64,000 bases of DNA from the NCBI GenBank assembly GCA_023457355.1, contig JAEWLW010000072.1:20226-84225 (forward strand). The letters are read 5' to 3'. The position numbers were made by a program, and so were the translations under genes. Origin of the DNA: Bacillota bacterium. Its GTDB lineage: Bacteria; Bacillota; Clostridia; Oscillospirales; Ruminococcaceae. This document shows positions 23,199-31,468 of this stretch, in pieces; position 1 is the first letter of the stretch, and the number at the start of each line of letters is the position of its first letter. The notes under the pieces are model-generated. The model did not search any database, had not been told where the DNA came from, and worked only from the letters and a program-made list of their open reading frames with translations.

Positions 23199-24035
23199 TT
23201 GCAGACTACAAGCCCCACCGAAAAGACCGACTGCACCCTGCGTATACCCGAGTTCTCTCTGGAACAAACGCTTAATTGCGGGCAAAGCTTTCGCTGGCAG
23301 CGCGATGAAACAGGCGCCTTTACCGGCGTCGCGGGCAAGCACGCAGCACACATGCGGCAGCAGGGTGAAGAAGTATTAATTATATCCACTGCCAACGAAG
23401 CCTTTTGGCGGCATTATTTTGATATAGAAACCGACTATTGCGCCTTGAAGCGACTGTTTCGCAATACCGAACAGCTGGTGGCCCCCTGTCTTTGCGCGGG
23501 TGGCATCCGCATTTTGAAGCAGGACGGCTGGGAGGCCCTCGCCAGCTTTATCATCAGCCAAAACAATAATATCAAGCGCATCTCCGGCATTATTGAACGG
23601 TTGTGCAAAAATTTTGGCACATCCATCGGCGATGGACTTTACGCGTTCCCTCAACCTGAAGCATTGGCAGGCTGTACGGTTGAAGATCTTGCACCGCTTC
23701 GCTGCGGTTTTCGTGCGCGGTATCTCATCGATGCCGCAAAAAAGGTGTGCGGCGGCACGGTGCAGCTCGACGCACTATCTGTACTGCCACTGGACCAGGC
23801 GCGTGAAATGCTGATGCAGATTGTCGGCGTTGGCTGCAAGGTGGCCGATTGCGCGCTCCTGTTCGGCTTTTACCGGCTGGAATGCTTCCCGGTCGATGTG
23901 TGGATCGGCCGCGCAATGAAGGAGCTTTTCTCCGAAGGATTTCCGGAGGTGTTAACACCCTATGCGGGCATTGCGCAACAGATGCTGTTCCATTATATGA
24001 GAACAAGGCCAAAACCAGATAAAACCGATACATAA
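23199..24035 (+). CDS. 8-oxoguanine DNA glycosylase (OGG1-type)
   Basis: A 278-residue DNA-repair glycosylase/AP lyase of the HhH-GPD superfamily, eukaryote-like OGG1 branch found in many clostridia. The N-terminal TBP-like domain (LEQTLNCGQSFRWQR) is followed by the helical domain. The hairpin-GPD motif is LLQIVGVGCKVADCALLFGF, with the catalytic Lys in GCKVAD, and the catalytic Asp is in FPVDVWIGRAM. It excises 8-oxoguanine opposite cytosine. The start is uncertain: TTG 23199 has AAAGGTGAG at good distance, while GTG 23190 lies too close to GAAGG. It is monocistronic, followed by a hairpin terminator. Confidence 0.85.
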   Translation: MQTTSPTEKTDCTLRIPEFSLEQTLNCGQSFRWQRDETGAFTGVAGKHAAHMRQQGEEVLIISTANEAFWRHYFDIETDYCALKRLFRNTEQLVAPCLCAGGIRILKQDGWEALASFIISQNNNIKRISGIIERLCKNFGTSIGDGLYAFPQPEALAGCTVEDLAPLRCGFRARYLIDAAKKVCGGTVQLDALSVLPLDQAREMLMQIVGVGCKVADCALLFGFYRLECFPVDVWIGRAMKELFSEGFPEVLTPYAGIAQQMLFHYMRTRPKPDKTDT

Positions 24036-24109
24036 ACAGAATTAAACGCAGCAGGGAACCTATCCGCCCCAGGCCTGATACGCCGTAAGCCAAACTTAAA
24101 AGCCAGAAG

Positions 24110-24147
24110 AAGCAGCACCCTCTCCGTTGCGGAGGGGGCGCTGCTTT
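24110..24147 (+). terminator. Terminator of the OGG gene
   Basis: AGCAGC-CCC-CTCC pairs with GGAG-GGG-GCTGCT (bulges of one base), followed by TTTC. Family-A element copy 2 begins 5 nt later. Confidence 0.6.
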
Positions 24148-24151
24148 CAGT

Positions 24152-24385
24152 TTGTCAAAAAGTCTTGGCAAAGCGGGCAATTTTGCGCGTTTTGCCGCCT
24201 GAGGGCCAGCAACCCGGCGCACTGCGCCCGCCTCAACGCAAAAGCGGGGCTCACCGCCAGGCCGCTTATACGCGGCTAAACAGCTTCGCTGATCGCTGCG
24301 GATGGATGCCCGCAGCGGCTCCCGCCGTTCTTTCACACTATTTCCCCGGTGCTTCGCTTTACGAAATCCATTTTGTTGGCAGTCT
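24152..24385. repeat. Dispersed intergenic element, family A, copy 2
   Basis: Starts TTGTCAAAAAGTCTT and ends TTTACGAAATCC..GGCAGTCT. It shares ordered blocks with 9518-9716 but has about 65 extra bp (24268-24335) made of two small hairpins, GCCGC/GCGGC and GCTGCGG/CCGCAGC. Its right end touches the 3' end of carB, so carB transcripts must end inside it. Confidence 0.75.
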
Positions 24386-24399
24386 GGCTTTTCCTTGCT

Positions 24400-27300
24400 T
24401 TAAAGATCGGTGATGCTTACCAGCTCTATATCCGCCATCCGTTTTTTGGAAAGCAGGCAGTCAGCCAGCGCGTTGGCGGTGTCAAGCGCCGTCAGGCAGA
24501 CGATGGAATGATCAACCGCACGCCGACGCAGTTGAACCGACTGGCTGGTTTTCGGGTTCGAGCCCCCTTTGGAGGTTGAAATAACATAGTGGATCTTACC
24601 CGAATCAATCAGGTCGATAACATTGGGCGAAGCCTCCTGCATGGGGCGCACCGAGTTGGTTGCAACCATCTCTTTGTTCAGCGCCAACGCTGTGCCCGGT
24701 GTTGCGTACAGCTCAAAGCCCAGCTTTTCAAACTTTTCGGCAATCTTGGTAATCTCGGGCTTATCAGTATCGCGCACCGAGATCAAGACACCGCCGCGCT
24801 CTTCAAGCTTGTAGCCTGCGGCGACAAGGCCCTTCAGCAGCGCTTCCTCGAACGTTTTGGCAATGCCCAGCACCTCGCCGGTGGATTTCATCTCCGGGCC
24901 GAGTTGCACGTCGACACCGCGCAGCTTTTCAAAGCTGAACACCGGTACCTTAACCGCCACATAGGGCGCGTCGGGGTAGAGGCCGGTGCCAAAGCCCAGA
25001 TCCTTAAGCTTGGCCCCCAGCATAATCTTGGTGGCGAGATCGACCATCGGCACGCCGGTCACCTTGCTGATATAGGGCACGGTACGGGAGGACCTGGGGT
25101 TGACCTCGATGACGTAAACCTCGTCATTATAAACCACATACTGAATGTTGACCATGCCGATAACCTTTAAGGCACGCGCCAGCTTGGCCGTATAATCGAT
25201 GATGATATCTTTAATCCGGGGCGAGAGCGTCCGGCAGGGATAAACCGATATCGAATCGCCAGAATGGATGCCCGCGCGCTCGACATGCTCCATGATACCC
25301 GGGATGAGATAATCCTCGCCGTCACAGATGGCGTCGACCTCCACCTCGGTGCCCATCATATACTTATCCACCAGCACCGGGTTTTCAAGCATGGTAGCGG
25401 TGATAATGCCCATATATTCGGTGACCCGCCCAGCATTGTGGGCGATGACCATGTTCTGCCCGCCCAACACGTAAGAAGGGCGCAGCAGCACGGGATAGCC
25501 GAGGTCTTCCGCCGCCTTGATGGCCTCTTCGGTCGTCATGACCGTGTGGCCCTTCGGCCGCGGAATATTGCAGGCTTCCAGAATCTTGTCAAAGCGCTCG
25601 CGGTCCTCCGCAGCATCCACCGAATCGGCACAGGTTCCCAGAATGCGCACACCCTTTTTAGCCAGGTGACTTGTCAGCCGGATGGCGGTCTGACCGCCAA
25701 ACTGCACCACGACGCCGTAGGGCTTTTCGGTCTCCAGAATGCTGTCGATGCTCTCAGGCGTCAGCGGGTCGAAGTAAAGCCGGTCGCTTGTGTCAAAGTC
25801 GGTGGAAACCGTCTCGGGGTTATTGTTGACAATCACCGCCTCACAGCCCTCTTCTTTCAGCGCCCAGACGCAATGCACCGAGCAGTAGTCAAATTCAATG
25901 CCCTGCCCGATGCGGATGGGGCCGGAACCGAACACAATAACCTTTTTTCTGCCGCTGGCATGGTGCTCGATAAATTCCGCCGCCTCGTTCTGGTCGTCGT
26001 AGGTGGAGTAGAAATACGGTGTCTCGGCAGGGAATTCCGCCGCGCAGGTATCAACCATCTTATAGCTTGCAAAGCGGTGGAACGGCGCGGGGTCAACGCC
26101 GGTCATCTTTTGAATCGTGCTATCCAGAAAGCCGAACTTTTTGGCGCGCAGATAGATGCCCTCATCCAGCTTGCCCTGCTCCAGAATCTGCTGCATCTGG
26201 GCAAGGTTTAAAAATTTATACAGGAACCAGCGGTCGATGCGGGTGATACGGAAGATTTCCTCAACGCCCTCAATTCCGCGGTAAAGCGCCTCGTAGATGG
26301 CGAACAGGCGCATGTCGTCGCAGGTTTGCACCCGGGTCATAATCTGTTCGTCGGGCTCATCGGCCAAAAGCTGCGAGCGCATGGAATCAAGCTTGAGCTC
26401 AACCGACTGCGCCGCCTTCATCATGGCCTGTTCAAAGCTGGTGCCGATGCTCATGACCTCGCCGGTCGCCTTCATCTGAGTGCCGAGCTTCTTCTCGCCA
26501 TAGACAAATTTATCAAACGGCCAACGCGGATATTTAACGACGATGTAATCCAGCGCCGGTTCAAAGCAGGCGTAGGTACAACCGGTGACCGCGTTGACGA
26601 TCTCATCAAGCGTGTAGCCAATGGCAATTTTGGTCGCCACCTTGGCGATGGGGTAGCCGGTCGCCTTGGAGGCGAGCGCGGAGGAACGCGACACACGGGG
26701 ATTGACCTCGATAACCGCATATTCAAAGCTATCGGGGTTTAAGGCGAACTGGCAATTACAGCCACCCTCAACACCGAGCGCATCGACAATCTGAATCGAC
26801 GCGGTGCGCAGCATCTGGTATTCCTTGTCGGCCAGCGTCACCGCCGGGGCGATGACGACCGAATCGCCGGTGTGTACGCCGACCGGGTCGACATTCTCCA
26901 TCGAGCAGACGGTGATAAGGTTGCCCTTGGCGTCGCGGATGACCTCAAACTCAATCTCTTTCCAGCCCGAAACGCAGCGTTCCACCAAAATCTGATGAAT
27001 CGGCGAATGGCGCAGGCCGGAGGCCGCGATCTCACGCAGGTCGGCAATGTCTATTGCAATGCCGCCGCCGGTGCCGCCGAGCGTAAACGCCGGGCGCACG
27101 ATAACGGGGTAACCGATCTCCTCAGCAAAGTTGAGCGCATCGTCCACGGTTGTGACAACCTTCGATGGGATGCAGGGCTGACCAATCGACTGCATGGTGT
27201 CTTTAAAAAGCTGGCGGTCCTCCGCCTTGTCGATGGTTTCGGGCCTGGCACCGAGCAGCTTGACATTGTGGCTATCCAAAAAACCATCCTTGGCAAGCTG

Positions 27301-27600
27301 CATCGAAAGGGTTAACCCCGTCTGGCCGCCCAGCGTTGAGAGAACGCTGTCCGGCTTCTCCATTTCGATGACGCGCTTGATCGTCTCCAGGGTCAGCGGC
27401 TCGATATAGATGCGGTCGGCCATTCGCTTATCGGTCATGATGGTGGCGGGGTTGGAGTTGATGAGCACCACCTCAAGCCCTTCTTCCTTAAGTGCGCGGC
27501 AGGCCTGCGTACCGGCGTAGTCAAACTCGGCGGCCTGCCCGATGACGATGGGGCCGGAGCCGATCATTAAAACTTTTTTGATGTCTTGGCGCAACGGCAT
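24400..27600 (-). CDS. carB: Carbamoyl-phosphate synthase large subunit
   Basis: The 1066-residue synthetase chain makes carbamoyl phosphate from ammonia (supplied by CarA), bicarbonate and two ATP, for pyrimidine and arginine synthesis. The two homologous ATP-grasp halves are visible: KVLMIGSGPIVIGQAAEFDYAG at the start of the first and KVIVFGSGPIRIGQGIEFDYCS in the second (about residue 555), each with an ATP-grasp core and the glycine-rich loops GGTGGGIA and GGQNMVIAHN. A C-terminal MGS-like allosteric domain (about 935-1066) includes ATPGTALALNKEM. The start follows the carA stop by 2 nt. Confidence 0.97.
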   Translation of the reverse strand: MPLRQDIKKVLMIGSGPIVIGQAAEFDYAGTQACRALKEEGLEVVLINSNPATIMTDKRMADRIYIEPLTLETIKRVIEMEKPDSVLSTLGGQTGLTLSMQLAKDGFLDSHNVKLLGARPETIDKAEDRQLFKDTMQSIGQPCIPSKVVTTVDDALNFAEEIGYPVIVRPAFTLGGTGGGIAIDIADLREIAASGLRHSPIHQILVERCVSGWKEIEFEVIRDAKGNLITVCSMENVDPVGVHTGDSVVIAPAVTLADKEYQMLRTASIQIVDALGVEGGCNCQFALNPDSFEYAVIEVNPRVSRSSALASKATGYPIAKVATKIAIGYTLDEIVNAVTGCTYACFEPALDYIVVKYPRWPFDKFVYGEKKLGTQMKATGEVMSIGTSFEQAMMKAAQSVELKLDSMRSQLLADEPDEQIMTRVQTCDDMRLFAIYEALYRGIEGVEEIFRITRIDRWFLYKFLNLAQMQQILEQGKLDEGIYLRAKKFGFLDSTIQKMTGVDPAPFHRFASYKMVDTCAAEFPAETPYFYSTYDDQNEAAEFIEHHASGRKKVIVFGSGPIRIGQGIEFDYCSVHCVWALKEEGCEAVIVNNNPETVSTDFDTSDRLYFDPLTPESIDSILETEKPYGVVVQFGGQTAIRLTSHLAKKGVRILGTCADSVDAAEDRERFDKILEACNIPRPKGHTVMTTEEAIKAAEDLGYPVLLRPSYVLGGQNMVIAHNAGRVTEYMGIITATMLENPVLVDKYMMGTEVEVDAICDGEDYLIPGIMEHVERAGIHSGDSISVYPCRTLSPRIKDIIIDYTAKLARALKVIGMVNIQYVVYNDEVYVIEVNPRSSRTVPYISKVTGVPMVDLATKIMLGAKLKDLGFGTGLYPDAPYVAVKVPVFSFEKLRGVDVQLGPEMKSTGEVLGIAKTFEEALLKGLVAAGYKLEERGGVLISVRDTDKPEITKIAEKFEKLGFELYATPGTALALNKEMVATNSVRPMQEASPNVIDLIDSGKIHYVISTSKGGSNPKTSQSVQLRRRAVDHSIVCLTALDTANALADCLLSKKRMADIELVSITDL

Positions 27601-27602
27601 AA

Positions 27603-28718
27603 TTACTTGCCCTCCTTAGCGGCGTCGATCATGGCAACGAAGTTATCAAACAGAAAAGAGGTATCGGCCGGCCCGGCGCAGGCCTCGGGGTGGAACTGCA
27701 CCGTAAACACCGGCGCCTGAAGGTAGATAACGCCCTCGCAGGTGCGGTCGTTGGCGTTGACATGGCTGACCCTGGCGATTGCAGGATCAAGCGAATCACC
27801 CAGCACCTCATAGCCGTGGTTCTGGGTTGTGACATAGGTGCGGTCGGTCGCCAGGTCGATAACCGGCTGATTGCCGCCGCGGTGTCCGTAGCCCATTTTT
27901 GCCGTTTTGCCGCCCATGGCCAGCGCCATGAGCTGGTGGCCCAGGCAAACGCCCATCACCGGCAGGCCCATCGCGACAATATCGCGCAGGTTTTCGATAA
28001 CCTCAACATTCTCCTCCGGGTCACCCGGGCCGTTGGAGAGCACGATGCCATCCAGCCCCAGCGCTTTAAGCTGGGCGACATTGGTGCGCGCCGGAACCAC
28101 TACAACATCGCAGCCGCGCGCACGCAGGCTCTCGCGGATATTGCGCTTATAGCCGAAATCGAACAGCGCGACGCGGTATTTTTTATGCCCGTGCGCCGGG
28201 TAAATTTTGTTGGCGGCGGCTGTCACCGAATCGACCGCCCCAGTTACCGCATACTTTGCTATTTCGTCCAGCAGCTTGTCCTTGCCCAGCGTTTCAATCG
28301 GCACTGTCGTAATCACGCCGTTCATGACGCCATGCTCACGCAGGCGGCGGGTGAGCGCTCGGGTATCGATATCAAACAGGCCAATGGTATTGTGCTTTTT
28401 CAGGAAAAGGTCGATCCGCTCTTTTGCGCGGAAATTGGAAGGGGAATCGCACCATTCGCGCACGATATAGCCCTTCATATAAATACCGTCCGACTCAACG
28501 TCGTCGTCGTTGGTGCCGTAGTTGCCGATCAGCGGGAAGGTCTGCACCGCGATCTGGCCGTAATAACTCGGGTCGGTTAGCGTTTCCTGGCATCCGGTCA
28601 TACCGGTGGTGAAAACCACCTCACCAATGGCTGTTCCTTTTGCGCCGAACGACCTGCCTTCAAATACCGTTCCGTCGGCCAGCATCAGCCACGCCCGGTC
28701 TGCGTTATAGATTGACAT
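27603..28718 (-). CDS. carA: Carbamoyl-phosphate synthase small (glutaminase) subunit
   Basis: The 371-residue glutaminase subunit hydrolyses glutamine and channels ammonia to CarB. The N-terminal CarA domain (LADGTVFEGRSFG, VVFTTGMTGYQE-like VVFTTGMTGCQETLTDPSY) is followed by a class I glutamine amidotransferase domain with GVCLGHQLMALAMG (nucleophile Cys) and the HPE motif FHPEACAGP. ATG 28718 is chosen because AGGAGGAG precedes it by 5 nt; an upstream in-frame start would add 21 atypical residues. No PyrR attenuator is visible in the leader of about 80 nt. Confidence 0.97.
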   Translation of the reverse strand: MSIYNADRAWLMLADGTVFEGRSFGAKGTAIGEVVFTTGMTGCQETLTDPSYYGQIAVQTFPLIGNYGTNDDDVESDGIYMKGYIVREWCDSPSNFRAKERIDLFLKKHNTIGLFDIDTRALTRRLREHGVMNGVITTVPIETLGKDKLLDEIAKYAVTGAVDSVTAAANKIYPAHGHKKYRVALFDFGYKRNIRESLRARGCDVVVVPARTNVAQLKALGLDGIVLSNGPGDPEENVEVIENLRDIVAMGLPVMGVCLGHQLMALAMGGKTAKMGYGHRGGNQPVIDLATDRTYVTTQNHGYEVLGDSLDPAIARVSHVNANDRTCEGVIYLQAPVFTVQFHPEACAGPADTSFLFDNFVAMIDAAKEGK

Positions 28719-28806
28719 GGGGCTCCTCCTATCAAGCGGGATTTTATATTCATATTCTCTGCATGAGATGTATAAAACCAATAAATTTCATTCGTGCTTT
28801 CTTAGC

Positions 28807-28835
28807 ATTATAACCCAACGGCAACATAATGTAAA
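28807..28835 (-). promoter_or_regulatory. carAB promoter
   Basis: On the minus strand TTTACA (28835-28830), 17-bp spacer, TATAAT (28812-28807). In the leader, ATGAATATAAAATCC (about 28736-28750) resembles half an ARG box, so arginine control by ArgR is possible but weakly supported. Confidence 0.7.
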
Positions 28836-28915
28836 GTAGCTCAATGTTTTTATATTCGCGTCCTATGCTTTTATTTTCAGCCGTTTTCACGACATACAAC
28901 ACGGCTTTTTATACT

Positions 28916-28943
28916 AAAAAAAGGAACGACAATCCGCTCCTTT
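28916..28943 (-). terminator. Terminator after the 50-aa ORF
   Basis: On the minus strand AAAGGA-GCG pairs with CG-TTCCTTT and is followed by seven T residues. It begins right after the stop codon at 28944. Confidence 0.6.
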
Positions 28944-29096
28944 CTATGAATAAATATTCAAATTATCGAAATAGCAACACTGCACTCCTGAAAAAGAAGC
29001 TTCGATTTGCAATAAGAAAACGTCAAAGAACGCGGTTTGGTCCTCCCGCTTAAATGGCTGTTCCAATTTTACGCTTTTAAAAAGTGCGCCTGCCAT
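28944..29096 (-). CDS. Small hypothetical protein (50 aa) between two terminators
   Basis: Encodes MAGALFKSVKLEQPFKREDQ continued to ...FDNLNIYS, 50 residues, no recognised family. The reasons to believe it: AAAGGAG and AGGAAAG sites lie before the ATG, it starts 22 nt after the greA terminator and it ends directly before its own terminator. It would be expressed by read-through of greA. It could also be a decayed remnant. Confidence 0.35.
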   Translation of the reverse strand: MAGALFKSVKLEQPFKREDQTAFFDVFLLQIEASFSGVQCCYFDNLNIYS

Positions 29097-29119
29097 GAAC
29101 TTTCCTGCTCCTTTCTTTT

Positions 29120-29153
29120 AAAAAAATGCGGGTATACACCCGCATTTTTCTAT
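29120..29153 (-). terminator. greA terminator
   Basis: AAATGCGGGT/ACCCGCATTT stem with a 4-nt loop and a run of T residues on the minus strand, overlapping the greA stop codon. Confidence 0.85.
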
Positions 29154-29629
29154 TTGCTAATGCTGACAATTTTCATTTGATAAGTTTTCTTGCTGGGGGT
29201 ATCAATATCCACGACATCGCCGACGCGCTTATTGACGATGGCACGCCCAACGGGGGAATCGACGGTGATGACATCTTCGCCGTTGCCGACAGCGCTGCTG
29301 CCAATACGGTATTCTGTCTCATCGCCAAACTCCATATCCAGCAGAACCACCTTGGTGCCAATGGCGACAGAATCGGTGTTGACAGTCTCGACGATCACGA
29401 CGTTTTTAAGCTGTTCTTCCAGACGGCTGATACGCGCTTCCAAACGGGCCTGATCATTTTTAGCCTCATCATATTCGCTATTTTCAGAAAGATCGCCAAA
29501 ACCACGGGCAATTCGGATCTTTTCCGAAATTTCGTTGCGCTCAACGGTTTTTAAATTTTCCAGCTCATCGCGCAGCGACTGGTATTCCTCTCGGGTCATT
29601 TCGCTGACCGGAGTCTTTTCCTTTGCCAT
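29150..29629 (-). CDS. greA: Transcription elongation factor GreA
   Basis: A 159-residue protein of the exact GreA size. The N-terminal coiled coil (to about 75, SLRDELENLKTVERNEISEKI) enters the RNA polymerase secondary channel and its tip carries the acidic pair in GDLSENSEYDEAK that stimulates cleavage of backtracked RNA. The C-terminal FKBP-like domain contains SPVGRAIVNKRVGDVVDI. The ATG has AAGGAGGA upstream, and a clear promoter lies at 29666-29695. Confidence 0.97.
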   Translation of the reverse strand: MAKEKTPVSEMTREEYQSLRDELENLKTVERNEISEKIRIARGFGDLSENSEYDEAKNDQARLEARISRLEEQLKNVVIVETVNTDSVAIGTKVVLLDMEFGDETEYRIGSSAVGNGEDVITVDSPVGRAIVNKRVGDVVDIDTPSKKTYQMKIVSISK

Positions 29630-29665
29630 GATGTTATCCTCCTTCTAAAGGATTGCATTAGGAGT

Positions 29666-29695
29666 ATTATAGTAAAAACCATCCCCTGATGTCAA
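29666..29695 (-). promoter_or_regulatory. greA promoter
   Basis: On the minus strand TTGACA (29695-29690), 18-bp spacer, TATAAT (29671-29666). Confidence 0.75.
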
Positions 29696-29935
29696 GCTTA
29701 ATTTTGCCTGAAAAAACCTGGAATTTTAAGCGCCTATTTTCCCATATGACTATGAATTCGACAAGATAAAAGAAAAATAATGATTTTATGCGCAGACGGC
29801 AGCGACGCCAGACGAATCGTCATCCACAAACATGGGCGGCCATTCAGACGCGCCCCAGACCCATATCATGCGCTCTGGCCCATGTTAATATCCATCTATA
29901 TGCACTTTTGATGGCCCTCATTCCTGCTTTTCATA
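29696..29935. other. Gene-free region between greA and ctpA
   Basis: About 240 bp without a gene. ACATGGGC (about 29829) and GCCCATGT (about 29879) can close a 58-nt structure that contains an inner CCAGA/TCTGG hairpin. This could be a small structured RNA or a decayed element; no second copy is seen. Confidence 0.35.
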
Positions 29936-29937
29936 TC

Positions 29938-29973
29938 TAAAAGCGGCTGTGGTGCAAGCACAACCGCTTTCAT
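29938..29973 (-). terminator. ctpA terminator
   Basis: AAAGCGGTTGTG pairs with CACAGCCGCTTT around a short loop, followed by TTAGAT on the minus strand. Confidence 0.7.
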
Positions 29974-30025
29974 AACAATCCGGGCTTATATCGGGCGCGC
30001 TAATCGCCACGCCCCGCTTATTTTA

Positions 30026-31399
30026 TCACTCGGAAGTCGAATGCTCATCCGTCTCGGCATCGTCGCCGTCCTCACTTGAGGCATCATCCGCCACGTCGTC
30101 ATCCTCGCCGTTATAAATATAAACGTCGCCTTCACTGCTGTTGCCGACGGTTTCCGGCGCGTTGGTGGCAGGGTCGGCCACGACAGTGCCCGGCTCGGCC
30201 TGGTCCCTGATGACAGCCGAAACAACCTCAAGAGCCTTCTTTAACTGAAGGTCGCTGTTCTCATCAAGATTTTCAAGCTCCTTTTCCAATTCGGGCGGCA
30301 ACTTTACTTCATAGTCCGGCTTGACGCCGATCCCTTCAAAATTGGGTGACTTGGGCGGATTATACCGCGCGACGGTAAAGTCGAGCGCAGAGCCGTCCGA
30401 AAGCTTGTGTATTTCCTGCATAGAGCCTTTGCCATAGGTGGTCACGCCAATGGCCCTGGCCTTGTTATAGTCTTTGAGCGCTTGCGCAAACAGTTCGGCC
30501 GCCGAAGCCGATTTCGAGTTTATCAGCACTGCCATCGGCAGTTTAATCTCTTCGGCATCGCTGGTGATCAGCACCTGAGGCGTCGTGCTGTTGCGATAGG
30601 TTGCTGAAATAATCGGTCCCTCCGGCAGCAGTTTATCCAAAATTTTGCCCACCGAATCAATGGTTCCGCCCGGATTCCCGCGCACATCAAACACAAGCGC
30701 CTGTGCGCCGCCATCCATCAGCTGCCCCATCACCTTGAAGAACTGATCGGGTGTGTTGTCGTTGAACTGAGAGATGCGGATATAACCGATGCTGCCGATC
30801 ATACGGCCTTCTGCGGTGGGCACCTCCACCTTGCGGCGGGTAATGGTATAGCTTTTTTCAAGGCTGCCGCGGCGCACCAGCACCGTCACCGTCGTTCCCG
30901 GCTCACCCTTTAGCGCATCAACGGCCGCCTCATAAGTTTCCGCCGTCACGGCCAGTTCATCTACCTTGATAATCAAATCCCCGCGCGCCAGCTCCGATAC
31001 CGCCGCCGGCGAATCGGCATAAACCTTATCAATCAAAATATAGCCGCCGGGGTCGGGCGAGCAGACAATGCCGATATCCACCATTCTGCCGTCATAGTCG
31101 CTCTGCGTTTCAGCATACTGCTCGGCAGTCAGATAGATGCCGTATTTATCCTCAATGCCCGCAATATAGCCGCGAACAAGATTCTCGCCAAGCGTCTTTT
31201 CATCGATGGGGTTATAGTATTTCTGCCGGATCAGGCGATCAACCTCCGCAAGCTTTGCATACATGGTCTCCCGCTCTTTAATGTTAAAAACACGGCTGTC
31301 AAAGGTTTTTTGGGCATAAATCATCGTCATGATAAACGTGACGGTGGAGAACATAATGGCCAGCGTCACGGCGCCGCCCAGCGTAATTTTTCTGTTCAT
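30026..31399 (-). CDS. ctpA: S41 family carboxy-terminal processing peptidase
   Basis: A 457-residue exported serine protease. An N-terminal signal-anchor (GGAVTLAIMFSTVTFIM) is followed by a PDZ domain (about 110-190, YADSPAAVSELARGDLIIKV) and the S41 core: FDVRGNPGGTIDSVG, catalytic Ser in INSKSASAAELFAQ and catalytic Lys in TYGKGSMQ. The C-terminus (about 400-457) is very acidic and low-complexity. CtpA/CtpB-type proteases trim secreted or membrane proteins, including hydrolase regulators and sporulation signalling proteins. It is 69 nt downstream of the EnvC-like gene, last in the ftsEX operon. ATG 31399 has AGGAGAG before it. Confidence 0.92.
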   Translation of the reverse strand: MNRKITLGGAVTLAIMFSTVTFIMTMIYAQKTFDSRVFNIKERETMYAKLAEVDRLIRQKYYNPIDEKTLGENLVRGYIAGIEDKYGIYLTAEQYAETQSDYDGRMVDIGIVCSPDPGGYILIDKVYADSPAAVSELARGDLIIKVDELAVTAETYEAAVDALKGEPGTTVTVLVRRGSLEKSYTITRRKVEVPTAEGRMIGSIGYIRISQFNDNTPDQFFKVMGQLMDGGAQALVFDVRGNPGGTIDSVGKILDKLLPEGPIISATYRNSTTPQVLITSDAEEIKLPMAVLINSKSASAAELFAQALKDYNKARAIGVTTYGKGSMQEIHKLSDGSALDFTVARYNPPKSPNFEGIGVKPDYEVKLPPELEKELENLDENSDLQLKKALEVVSAVIRDQAEPGTVVADPATNAPETVGNSSEGDVYIYNGEDDDVADDASSEDGDDAETDEHSTSE

Positions 31400-31468
31400 T
31401 GGGCTCTCCTTCTCAGGTGGTATTATGCCGCTTCCGTTTAAATGTGAAGACAGCACTAAAAGGCAGGG

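Noticed and set aside
25264..26211. 315-codon open frame on the plus strand inside carB
   Set aside because: It is antisense to the conserved CarB frame, has no ribosome binding site and a composition explained by codon bias of carB.
28719..28830. PyrR-controlled attenuator before carA
   Set aside because: No PyrR anti-antiterminator sequence or terminator hairpin in the leader of about 80 nt.
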